Source: Legionella cincinnatiensis
GTDB lineage: Bacteria; Pseudomonadota; Gammaproteobacteria; Legionellales; Legionellaceae
DNA: 64,000 nt
Assembly: GCF_900452415.1 (NCBI RefSeq)
Contig: NZ_UGNX01000001.1
Span: 2,108,001-2,172,000 of the forward strand
Direction of reading: 5' to 3'
Part shown: positions 56,056 through 64,000 of the stretch, piece after piece
Layout of the letters: every line of letters begins with the position of its first letter
How positions within the stretch are numbered: position 1 is the first letter of the stretch
Notes under the pieces: model-generated
Databases searched by the model: none
The model's input: only the letters and a program-made list of their open reading frames with translations
What the model was told of the DNA's origin: nothing
Position numbers and translations under genes: made by a program

Positions 56056-58863
56056 CTATTCTCCTTTATTATGAAGACCCCAAGTTTTTGGTAATTGGCC
56101 CATTAAAATGACGTCTTTTTGGGCACGCTCCATTCCTTCGTGTACCGTACTTTCTTTTTTATTCATAAGATCATACTGATCGGCATTAATCAAGGCCTCA
56201 CCATGATTAAGATTTTGAGGCAAGGTATTCATTTGATGATGAATCTCTTGTTGTAAAGCGTGGCGCTTAGGCTCATCAAGACCCAGACCACTTGCTTGAG
56301 CCTCGTGCGCTAAGTGCTCGCTGCCTTTTTGATAGTTCGTTCCTAAGTCGTTTTCTTTGGCAATAACATCACGTTGCTCTTTCTGATAGAACGCTTCAAC
56401 TTCTGCCTGTTTTTTTTGACTGCCAAATTCGGCAATTAATTTGTCTCGTTTGGAGGCAATAAAATCTTGGCCGAGTTCATTGAGTTTATTAAGGGCTGTC
56501 ATGTCTCCAGGATGGCTAAATAACGCATCACGTGCTGACTCTCCGATACGTTGTCCAACATAAGATGGGAAGGCCTGATTTAAATCGGTGGTAATTTGCG
56601 ACGAATGGGACGCTACATAACTTTTTGCCTGTTGAATGCGCTCTGCTTTTGCAAGCGAAGCATCGATATTGTGGCTTGCGGTTTCAGCTTCTCGTAAATC
56701 GGCACCTAATTGATTGGACAATGAAGAAGCTTTTGAATAGCTGTCATCAAAATGATGGCTTTGTGAAAAATGCGTCACATAATTCATCGCCTCATTGAAG
56801 TCCTTCGATTGCCGAGCAGAGAGCGTCCCATCCATACCCGTATGATATTTATCACTGCTGGTCGAATTACGATCAAATTTAAGATGGGCATCCGCACCAG
56901 CATGAAAACCAGTTCCCAATTGAGCCAGTTTACCCCAAATACTGCCTTGGCTTTTAACACCGGCTTGAGCACCCCATCCTCCACTGGTTAAATGCGACAG
57001 TGCGTCTTCTTTACTTACACCAGTACGGCGTGCCACATCCTCAGCAATATGACTAATGGTCGAGAGCGCCTTAGAGTACTGGCCTGTTTCAGATTCGGAT
57101 ACTCCATCACCTAAGCGCATGTCATGGCCTGCCAATTGTGAAAGTTGCAACGCACGGTGCGCAAAATTCGAAAGGGAGGATTGATAATGCTTTGATTCAT
57201 TGCGGGCGGCTTGAGTGGATTGTTCATAAGCTTGCGTTAGTGAGCTACTTAAGCCCTCAGCGCTATTAATAGATACGGCACTACGCGTCATCCCAGGGCT
57301 TACATCAAAAACCCTATCGCCACTACCAGTGATGGTTTTCAATACCCCGCTTCCTAATTGTTCGGTATGCATGCCATGCATGTGCGTCCAATTGGAATCA
57401 TGCTTGTTGGCTGAAAAATTATTGGCCGTGGTGTTGTAGAAACTCGTTTGACCAAGCCCAAAAGAGCCACTTGCCGCCTCCCCTGCCACAGACATGCTAG
57501 AGCCTTGCATATGACTCATCATGCTGGTGGCCAGATTACTGAACGCACCACCTAAATTAGACACCAAACCATGAGAAAGAAAAGGAATAAGCATCATCAA
57601 ATAGCCACTTGCGCCTGAAATGTCGGCATGAAGTTCATCAATTTTATCGAGATTCACCATCGTGAACTGGCCGTATTCACCAGAAGATGAAGCACCATAA
57701 ATGGTCATACCGGCATTCAGTATGGCAAAGAGCACTGGCCAAAATTGCAGCGACATAAAAAATTGCATGTAACCGTAGAGAATTTTTACGCCACCTGGTA
57801 AGGTGGATAACGCAATAATCAAGGGAAATACCCCAAATAATAAAAGCGTTAAACAGGTATGAGTAATCGGTAAAATCCATAACGCCTTTTGCCCTAGCAC
57901 TTCCCAACTCCAACGGTGTTGTACTTGGGATTTGGTAAATTGTTGGTTCACAATCCCTGCGGTGGCATCGGTAAACGCTTGATAATGGGCTACTCCATCG
58001 TTCATGGCATTAATCATCATGCTTTGTAAAAAGATATTGCTGGAAGAATCCGTTAGCCCTTGGTAGTACTCAAAAGCTGATTTGAGATGAGTACTAAATA
58101 ACGCTTCATAAGTGGTATTTTTAGGTTTACCAAATAAATTTACCCCAAAAAACGTATAGGCTTTTTTAATCTCTGCATCGAGTTTTTTTCTTAAACTGTA
58201 TGGTCCATCAGGTTTTGAGGCCTCAAGACAAGTCACTAATTTGCCATTAACAGAAATCATGCGAAGCGGTGATGCTTTGGCGCTAATGAGACTCCAAATG
58301 TCGGTGGAATGAGCTAAATCACTGACACTGTACTTTCGATTTAAGCGAATATCGCCCACCACACACACGCGAAAATACTCATTTAGTTCCTCTTTAAGCA
58401 CGGGGTCTTTAATGCGAAAAGAGGTAGACGCGGAAATTAAGCGTGACCCAAACAAAGCGCCTGTTTTGGTGTAGTACATATCATCGGGCATAGTCAGCAA
58501 CGCATCATAAGTTTGCGCTAAACCGTAACCAATGATTGTTACAAGACTTGCTCCTAGTGCAAACACAACTGGCACATTGTCCACCAGTTTTGGTGTTTGT
58601 GCGGAAATGTCATCAATGAGTACCGATGTTTTAGGCAATAACACCACGTTCACAAACAACACATAGCCTAAAAACCAACGGGCAAAAGCCATGGGGTCGC
58701 GCGTTTTAAGAAAACCAACGGTTGCCATGACAATTCCAATAAGCGCAGTAATGCGCAGTAATCCAAGAAAACTATCTTGTTTCATAAACGCAGTGATGGC
58801 ATTCAGTACGTGCTGAAATAATTCGCCACCCGCCAATACATGTATGGTTATCATTTGCTGCAC
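56056..58863 (-). CDS. traG: Mating-pair stabilization and pilus assembly protein TraG
   Basis: 935 residues. The N-terminal part has several membrane helices (near 37-60, 70-90, 100-120, 325-365, 370-390, 430-450), the central part is periplasmic and a long C-terminal coiled part is Ala/Ser/His/Gln-rich. TraG acts in pilus assembly and mating-pair stabilization and is the target of TraS exclusion in F. It is coupled to traH with four bases between. Confidence 0.88.
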   Translation of the reverse strand: MQQMITIHVLAGGELFQHVLNAITAFMKQDSFLGLLRITALIGIVMATVGFLKTRDPMAFARWFLGYVLFVNVVLLPKTSVLIDDISAQTPKLVDNVPVVFALGASLVTIIGYGLAQTYDALLTMPDDMYYTKTGALFGSRLISASTSFRIKDPVLKEELNEYFRVCVVGDIRLNRKYSVSDLAHSTDIWSLISAKASPLRMISVNGKLVTCLEASKPDGPYSLRKKLDAEIKKAYTFFGVNLFGKPKNTTYEALFSTHLKSAFEYYQGLTDSSSNIFLQSMMINAMNDGVAHYQAFTDATAGIVNQQFTKSQVQHRWSWEVLGQKALWILPITHTCLTLLLFGVFPLIIALSTLPGGVKILYGYMQFFMSLQFWPVLFAILNAGMTIYGASSSGEYGQFTMVNLDKIDELHADISGASGYLMMLIPFLSHGLVSNLGGAFSNLATSMMSHMQGSSMSVAGEAASGSFGLGQTSFYNTTANNFSANKHDSNWTHMHGMHTEQLGSGVLKTITGSGDRVFDVSPGMTRSAVSINSAEGLSSSLTQAYEQSTQAARNESKHYQSSLSNFAHRALQLSQLAGHDMRLGDGVSESETGQYSKALSTISHIAEDVARRTGVSKEDALSHLTSGGWGAQAGVKSQGSIWGKLAQLGTGFHAGADAHLKFDRNSTSSDKYHTGMDGTLSARQSKDFNEAMNYVTHFSQSHHFDDSYSKASSLSNQLGADLREAETASHNIDASLAKAERIQQAKSYVASHSSQITTDLNQAFPSYVGQRIGESARDALFSHPGDMTALNKLNELGQDFIASKRDKLIAEFGSQKKQAEVEAFYQKEQRDVIAKENDLGTNYQKGSEHLAHEAQASGLGLDEPKRHALQQEIHHQMNTLPQNLNHGEALINADQYDLMNKKESTVHEGMERAQKDVILMGQLPKTWGLHNKGE

Positions 58864-58866
58864 TCC

Positions 58867-60231
58867 TTAGCCTGCAGTACTGGTCATTTGTGAAGCTACC
58901 TGTTTTTCAATCTGGGCCATCCGCTCAATTAAAGTGAGCTTTTCTTGCAGTTTTCGACCTACTTTAGGGTCAATAGAAGAAACTCTTGTGGTGGCTTCAT
59001 TAATACGTTTTTGAATTTCTTTGACTAAATCGGCGTTTAATTCGGAACCTGCTGTAGCCACATTCACTTCTTTGAGTAATTCGGAAAGATAACTGGTCAA
59101 TAAATCTTGAGCAATCAACATGGAGTACTCTTCAATGTCTACTGCACTGCTGCCATAGTGCATGCTGTTTAATACCGATAAAAACTTCATGACTGGCAAC
59201 GAGGTCATACTTAAAAAATTAAGTTCTCGATTGCCTGGTTTTTCATCATTAAGAAGTTTGGTGTTTATGGTGCGAATAATCTCACGAACTTTGTAGGTCA
59301 GTGTTGAAGTATCTTGAATGGTGATGTCTTGTAAACTTACCTGCATGCACTGGCTGTTGGGGCCTCCATCCTTACAACGCCATATTTTAGCGGTGTGGGT
59401 GCCATTTCCTGTCCCAATTAATGCATTGATTAAATCAGCGTCACCCGCCAATGAGGGAACGTTGGTTACTTTACCCTCTTTATCAATAATTAAGGTACCC
59501 GTTAAACTCATCACCATTTCCGCAAGTTCTTTGTCGCTGTTTAAAAACGATTTGGCTTGCAATAAAGACCATACCAGATTTTTGTTTAAAACCACCTGCT
59601 TTTTACGCTCAGGGTCTTGGGATGCCTTATTCATCACGTTATCAAATCCATTCCCTGAACAGGCCATACGAGCTTGAACATAGTCACTAAATAAGCCCTC
59701 TTTTCCCATCGCTGCTTGGTCTTTACATATTTTTTGTTGGCTGGCTGCCGTTTTTGGCCAGATGCCACCTATCATATTTTCAGAAAGCTGACAGGAGTTG
59801 ATGCTGCTGTGATTGGCCAATTGTTCCAGGTATAAGTTGAAATCACGCACTTGTTTTAATTCAGGGACAGTAGACGCTAACATTACATCAGCTGCATAAG
59901 CACCCGCATTGGTCATAATGGATTTTCCTAAATCCACTAATTTTTGATTGCTCAAAAAACTCATACTGCCGGTGTATAAATCAATGCCCCCGCACCCCGC
60001 CCGATAACTGGGTAAATCAAGTTGAACCAATTGATATTGGCGCACCTGATTACGTGCATAAAGAGAACCTCCACCAAAAAATCCTGCTGCTTGGGACTCA
60101 AAGGCCGAAGGATTGGTTACATTGGAGGCATAGCCCATCCCGTTAAAAAAATTATCCAAGTCTTGGCTTACCGAAGCCTGGGTATTTGCAAATAGAAAAA
60201 GCAAAACGAATGAGAAAATTAAATGCTTCAT
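58867..60231 (-). CDS. traH: Pilus assembly protein TraH
   Basis: 454 residues with a signal peptide (about 1-20, ends ANTQA-SV). The mature protein has paired Cys, a conserved GGGSLYARN near residue 55 and CGGIDLYTGSMSF near 80, and coiled-coil at the C-terminus. TraH is a periplasmic F-pilus assembly factor. It overlaps trbB by four bases. Confidence 0.9.
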   Translation of the reverse strand: MKHLIFSFVLLFLFANTQASVSQDLDNFFNGMGYASNVTNPSAFESQAAGFFGGGSLYARNQVRQYQLVQLDLPSYRAGCGGIDLYTGSMSFLSNQKLVDLGKSIMTNAGAYAADVMLASTVPELKQVRDFNLYLEQLANHSSINSCQLSENMIGGIWPKTAASQQKICKDQAAMGKEGLFSDYVQARMACSGNGFDNVMNKASQDPERKKQVVLNKNLVWSLLQAKSFLNSDKELAEMVMSLTGTLIIDKEGKVTNVPSLAGDADLINALIGTGNGTHTAKIWRCKDGGPNSQCMQVSLQDITIQDTSTLTYKVREIIRTINTKLLNDEKPGNRELNFLSMTSLPVMKFLSVLNSMHYGSSAVDIEEYSMLIAQDLLTSYLSELLKEVNVATAGSELNADLVKEIQKRINEATTRVSSIDPKVGRKLQEKLTLIERMAQIEKQVASQMTSTAG

Positions 60232-60734
60232 TCTATTTCCTTGTGTTCATACTCGTTAATTTTAGCGATCACTGCATCCATACGCGCATGAAGCTCCTCC
60301 TCACTCATTGAACCAAATCCAACGGGGTATAAGATTTTTTCTTTAGCGTTCATAATAAAAACGGCAGGATAGTTGATTGGACTTCCTTGAAAAGCCGCAT
60401 TCACCCATTCCGTGGTTGCGGGTAAAAAATGAGGAAATTCAGGTAACGATTGGTTATCAAAGGATAAGGGAAGAACTTCGGCACCGATTTGCTCTGCCCA
60501 TCGTTTTACTATCGGAGCAAATTGCCGGCAATGCGGACAAAGGCTACCATAAAATAAAATCACCCCATGGGAGTTAAAAAACTTAGGTCGCTTTTTATTG
60601 GGTTGCGCTATAGGTTTCGGCTGAACGCTATGCTCTCGTTCGGCAATCATCTGGGTTAACCACCGTCCATTACCAGCAGGGACATTTAAGGCGGCACCTG
60701 CCAACACTAATCCTATCCAGAATGCGACACGCAT
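60228..60734 (-). CDS. trbB: Thiol-disulfide protein TrbB-like
   Basis: 168 residues with a signal peptide or anchor at about 1-20 and a thioredoxin-fold domain. The redox motif CPHC is at Cys66-Cys69 (YGSLCPHCRQFAP) with a cis-Pro loop YPAVFIMN near residue 130. TrbB acts as a disulfide isomerase for the Cys-rich TraN and TraH of F-type systems. It overlaps both traH and traF. Confidence 0.85.
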   Translation of the reverse strand: MRVAFWIGLVLAGAALNVPAGNGRWLTQMIAEREHSVQPKPIAQPNKKRPKFFNSHGVILFYGSLCPHCRQFAPIVKRWAEQIGAEVLPLSFDNQSLPEFPHFLPATTEWVNAAFQGSPINYPAVFIMNAKEKILYPVGFGSMSEEELHARMDAVIAKINEYEHKEIE

Positions 60735-61480
60735 TAGGCTTCTCCTTGAAATTGGGTGGCCACTTGAACGATGCGCTCCATTAAGACATCTTGAGTGGTC
60801 AATCCATAGGCGATTGGGTTTACCTGATGGTTTTCGGGATTGACCAAAAGGAGTGCTGGAAAATAACGAACCCCCAAACGCTCTGCTTGCCCCTGGTCGA
60901 TTCGTGAATTTGTCAATTCAGGTACCACCACGCCATCGACACTCACGGGCATCATCGAAATATTAAAACGCCTGCAAAAATCAACCAGGATAGGGATTTG
61001 CTTTTGGTCATAGGGGCTTTTGCCACGGTAAAAAAACAACAATCCATGAGATTTTGCAATGCCATGAATCACTTCTTCTTTTTTTTGTTCACGCACTTCA
61101 TCGGTTATTTTGCCTCCCAGATTCGAGGTAGGATGGGTAACCGTATAATCATACTGAGGATAGGCAAGCATCGTTTTTTGAAACAATTGCTTAAAATTTG
61201 AGGATTCTTTAATCCAGTAATCTTGAAGGCTTAAAAAAACACGCATGTCCTCCACTTTTTTGGTTTGGCGTGCTTTGTGCAACGCTTCCATGGTGTAAAA
61301 ACGAAGTACGGCATCCTGCTGTGTATAACTAAGCTGATTAAACGGCGTGCCGCGAGGAGGTGTTTTTTTTATTTTATTGTGTTCCTTTTCGATGCTGTAC
61401 CAAAGAAAGCCCACCGGTTTTTCAGCAAGTACGGTCATTGAATGAAAGACGATTAATAAAAAAATACTCCATTTAATCAT
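60734..61480 (-). CDS. traF: Conjugal transfer protein TraF
   Basis: 248 residues with a signal peptide (about 1-19) and a thioredoxin-like C-terminal domain. The position of the CxxC motif is occupied by SPYD (Ser155 to Asp158 in FFYRGKSPYDQKQ), so it cannot act as a dithiol redox protein, unlike TrbB next door. This matches the known F TraF, which also has a thioredoxin fold without an active CxxC. It acts in pilus assembly. It shares one base with trbB and overlaps traN slightly. Confidence 0.88.
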   Translation of the reverse strand: MIKWSIFLLIVFHSMTVLAEKPVGFLWYSIEKEHNKIKKTPPRGTPFNQLSYTQQDAVLRFYTMEALHKARQTKKVEDMRVFLSLQDYWIKESSNFKQLFQKTMLAYPQYDYTVTHPTSNLGGKITDEVREQKKEEVIHGIAKSHGLLFFYRGKSPYDQKQIPILVDFCRRFNISMMPVSVDGVVVPELTNSRIDQGQAERLGVRYFPALLLVNPENHQVNPIAYGLTTQDVLMERIVQVATQFQGEA

Positions 61481-63173
61481 GGGAGCGCTCCATTTGTTTT
61501 AAGCGCTCAATGTGCGATTGGTTTAACGCTGCAACACTTCCATTATTTGGCAGCACCTTGCGACTCATAAGCTCTTGCTCAATAGACGATAAATCTAATG
61601 CAGAAAAATTAATGCGCTCTAACTCTTCAGGCGTAATGCCACGACAATTGGCATGATTTTCTTCATATTTTGCCCAACCAAAATGAATCCCTAATTGGCT
61701 GTATCGTCCTTGAATCTGAATAATAGCGGCTAATTTAGTGGGGAAAACACACCAGGATTGTTTTTCTTCCAAGCACATACCCATTTTTTTTAGGGCGCAA
61801 AATTTCCCCACTTTAAAAGCGCGTCCTTCTTCCTTAGCTTTAGCCAAACGTTTTTCATCCTCACTGCAATGGGTCATTTGGTAACTGCCTTTACAACAAT
61901 TACGCACATCGGCTTTTACTTTGCGACAGGTGGAGTTTTTTCCGGTAAAAATGGAAGGCACGCCACTTTGAACCTGTTTTTCGGCAACTTCCGAAGCAGC
62001 TCCTGCAAGAACGCCTAGTCGAGACAGTCCTTCTGCAGCATCATCACTGACCTCATCTTCCGATAAGTCACAGCTCCCATCACTGCAACCTATTGTTCCT
62101 GGGCAAACTGTTTTTTCAGGCAGGCACGACTTCTGGAAGCAGGTGAAGGTTTGTAAATAAGAACTGCAAAGACCATTGGAGGCATTCACACATTGGGAAT
62201 CACGTTGGGAGCATCCTTCCATTAATAAGGGCGTACAGGTGCTGTTTTCTAGATAACTGCATTGGAACTGAAAGCTTCGACCCCAACAGGGGCGAGTAAT
62301 GGCAACACCTTGAATGGTCTTTTCGGAGTTAGGCTCAAGGCATACACTTTCGTTTTTTAAAAGACAATGGCTTGCGCTACGGTCTTGGCGGATGGCATCA
62401 CACGCTTTTGCAGACCAGGTATCCTCACTCATCCATTGAGTGAGGTGTATACTTAGGCGAGCATAGTGTCGTCCCTTTTGGGGCGTTACTATGCTGACCG
62501 TCGGGTCGGTACAGGTAGGTTGTTTGATGAGTTGAACCCGTTTATTTTTATAAGTAATGGAGACAGTTAATGCCTCACATAAAGGAGTAAGCTCAGCAAG
62601 CGCTGCTTTAGTACAATATTTATCATGGGGCGCACATCGGGTTACATCAAAAGTAGCATTACCATTGGATGTCGTAATGACACGGTTTAATTGCTGAGCA
62701 AGCGGTTGTAAAGTAACCGCCAGTTGCTCGGTACAGGCCTTATTTTTATAGCTTAGAGTTTCTTGGCAGGTTTTTGTTTCAGAAATAGTCTCACAGTGTG
62801 CCGGCTCTTTATAACACACACCCTCCAAGACACCCTCAGGATTTTCGAGTAGATTTTCGGCATAACGCATTTCTGGACTGTTTGGATTGTATCGTCCTTT
62901 GCTACGAGTTCCAGCGCTTTGATACACCTCAAAAGCGGTGGGATTTTTGTTGAGCGCATTTAATCCTTGCGAACTTAAGGCATTACTGCCCTCTTGAGGA
63001 TTAAGGGATGTTTCATGCGGATTAGTGGTATAGCCTTCAATCGCTGATGCGGGATTAAAGCCGTGCAAGGCCTGCATGGCTTGCTCGCGCGCCTTTAGCA
63101 CATCAGCAGGAATTTGACTAAACCCTGTAGGCATTATCAAACAGGAGTATAAAATAATAAGGCGTTTAAGCAC
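61473..63173 (-). CDS. traN: Mating-pair stabilization protein TraN
   Basis: 566 residues with a signal peptide (about 1-19) and a very Cys-rich mature protein, many cysteines in CxxC or CxxxxC spacing. TraN is an outer-membrane adhesin that recognises recipient surface proteins. It overlaps trbC by eight bases and traF by eight. It is similar in length to F TraN (602). Confidence 0.9.
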   Translation of the reverse strand: MLKRLIILYSCLIMPTGFSQIPADVLKAREQAMQALHGFNPASAIEGYTTNPHETSLNPQEGSNALSSQGLNALNKNPTAFEVYQSAGTRSKGRYNPNSPEMRYAENLLENPEGVLEGVCYKEPAHCETISETKTCQETLSYKNKACTEQLAVTLQPLAQQLNRVITTSNGNATFDVTRCAPHDKYCTKAALAELTPLCEALTVSITYKNKRVQLIKQPTCTDPTVSIVTPQKGRHYARLSIHLTQWMSEDTWSAKACDAIRQDRSASHCLLKNESVCLEPNSEKTIQGVAITRPCWGRSFQFQCSYLENSTCTPLLMEGCSQRDSQCVNASNGLCSSYLQTFTCFQKSCLPEKTVCPGTIGCSDGSCDLSEDEVSDDAAEGLSRLGVLAGAASEVAEKQVQSGVPSIFTGKNSTCRKVKADVRNCCKGSYQMTHCSEDEKRLAKAKEEGRAFKVGKFCALKKMGMCLEEKQSWCVFPTKLAAIIQIQGRYSQLGIHFGWAKYEENHANCRGITPEELERINFSALDLSSIEQELMSRKVLPNNGSVAALNQSHIERLKQMERSHD

Positions 63174-63588
63174 CGCTGATTCTCCGTGCCTCAGTTATAG
63201 AAAAATGCGTGTCTCCATGTCCTGCCATTCGCATGAGTCCTTCTTGAAGGGGCAAATGGCCATAAATCACATCAAAGGTTTTTCCCTCCTCAATGACGAG
63301 TGCAGGTACTTGCCCAATGCCAAAACGTTCAAACAAGGTCGGGTCAATAGCTAGATTTAGATTAGGAATCTTCTTGCTTAGCTCCATGACTTTAAGCGCC
63401 GTATCCTTCATCGAGTTTTGATAAAGGCCATTTAAATAGGCAGGAATATGTAAACGACTGCATTCGTTAAGCGTTTCTTCCAAAAGAGTATTAGGCATGG
63501 AAAAACTGATAAATACCGATACCGTTGATGCAGCAATTACGGTATTGGTAAGGCATCCCAATAGTAAAGTAAGTCCTTTTTTGAACAT
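63166..63588 (-). CDS. trbC: Pilus assembly protein TrbC
   Basis: 140 residues from ATG 63588 (MFKKGLTLLLGCL, a signal peptide ending in IAA); the upstream part of the frame overlaps traU and is unlikely. The mature domain has SFSMPNTLLEETLNEC and VPALVIE, the thioredoxin-like pattern of TrbC/TraW-partner proteins of F. It is coupled to traN by an eight-base overlap. Confidence 0.85.
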   Translation of the reverse strand: MFKKGLTLLLGCLTNTVIAASTVSVFISFSMPNTLLEETLNECSRLHIPAYLNGLYQNSMKDTALKVMELSKKIPNLNLAIDPTLFERFGIGQVPALVIEEGKTFDVIYGHLPLQEGLMRMAGHGDTHFSITEARRISGA

Positions 63589-63601
63589 CAGCTTCTCCAC
63601 A

Positions 63602-64000
63602 TTATAAAAAGGTGCATGAGCGTTTGCGCCACACCAAAAACCCATATTGGTCAGGAGTATGGAGCTTAATTTTTCCCGCTTCCCAAGCCAATGTACTTAA
63701 TCCCCCTGGATAGCAATGTTTGCCATCGGCCACCTGATTGACGAGCTCATAGCGGTAGCGAGATTTAGGGGTAACTGAATAATGATGCTCTTTGCAAATG
63801 GCCCCGCTTTTAGGGCTGGAATCTGAGAGCAAAAATTCACGATGCATTTTGTAGTTCATTCGCTCGGTTAACAGCAGTGCGGTTTGTACTGGAGACAGAG
63901 GTGCATTCACATGACCTGTCATCGGGTAATGAGTGCCTTGAGCTCCGGCACACCAAAAAAGGCTATCTAATGGTTTTTTAGTCAACGTTGAGGACAATGC
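63602..64000 (-). CDS. traU: Conjugal transfer protein TraU, C-terminal part
   Basis: The frame is open to the window edge, so the N-terminal part lies beyond 64,000. The visible part has the TraU signature CAGAQGTHYPMTGH near its start, two Cys near the middle and the ending FLVWRKRSCTFL. TraU is a periplasmic protein needed for DNA transfer. It is followed by trbC, in F order. Confidence 0.88.
   Translation of the reverse strand, partial: ALSSTLTKKPLDSLFWCAGAQGTHYPMTGHVNAPLSPVQTALLLTERMNYKMHREFLLSDSSPKSGAICKEHHYSVTPKSRYRYELVNQVADGKHCYPGGLSTLAWEAGKIKLHTPDQYGFLVWRKRSCTFL

Noticed and set aside
60734..61480. TraF as a redox-active thiol protein
   Set aside because: The CxxC position is SPYD, so the thioredoxin fold lacks the dithiol; TrbB next door carries CPHC instead.
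42360..64000. CRISPR array or prophage structural genes
   Set aside because: No regularly spaced direct repeats and no capsid, tail or terminase-like frames were seen; the transfer genes are conjugative.

Overview
The window is AT-rich gammaproteobacterial DNA and reads as a Legionella chromosome. Gene content supports this: a VpdC-type patatin effector, phosphatidylcholine synthase, the 180 kDa NAD-glutamate dehydrogenase, a CsrA paralogue, and an F-type conjugative element set beside a tRNA pair. The genus rests on protein recognition only; the species cannot be named from this sequence.

Positions 1-42,360 are core genome. They hold the end of a CpxR/CpxA-type two-component system; a nucleoside-salvage operon (cdd, purine nucleoside phosphorylase, deoC); a SlyB-like lipoprotein; ubiC-ubiA with an orphan FimT/GspH pseudopilin; vpdC; and a long minus-strand block gyrA-serC-aroA-cmk-rpsA-lapA-lapB-aminotransferase-pyrF. 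Next come gltA, the large glutamate dehydrogenase, an aldehyde dehydrogenase, pcsA, two small Legionella-type envelope proteins, a decayed insertion element, rpsF-rpsR-(DUF2232)-rplI, a csrA-like gene with a PAP2/IPC-synthase-like gene, an L,D-transpeptidase, the fadBA pair and an unknown helical protein. Two tRNA genes (Ser-GCU and Arg-ACG) close the core region.

Positions 42,360 to the window end are accessory DNA. A tyrosine integrase and a small HTH protein abut tRNA-Arg, the usual layout of an integrative element. A LuxR-type regulator, an MHS-type MFS transporter and a SAM methyltransferase follow in one apparent operon. At 46,996-47,039 lies a stranded 3' portion of a different tRNA, tRNA-Pro(GGG), followed by a hairpin and three GGTACC repeats. 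This looks like an old attachment junction and suggests that two elements have been joined. Beyond it are a divergent cold-shock-like gene, a TIR-domain gene paired with a class III nucleotidyl-cyclase-like gene (a Pycsar-like anti-phage candidate) and a small secreted protein. An imperfect inverted repeat (possible oriT) precedes a minus-strand F-type transfer region in F-plasmid order, read right to left: traU (partial), trbC, traN, traF, trbB, traH, traG, a membrane protein in the traS slot, traD, traI and a ribbon-helix-helix gene. The element continues past 64,000, and no copy of the tRNA-Arg 3' end was seen inside the window.

The best candidate for a little-described system is the TIR plus cyclase pair at 47,664-49,197. 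The nested or fused attachment-site structure and the unusual relaxase active site come next.
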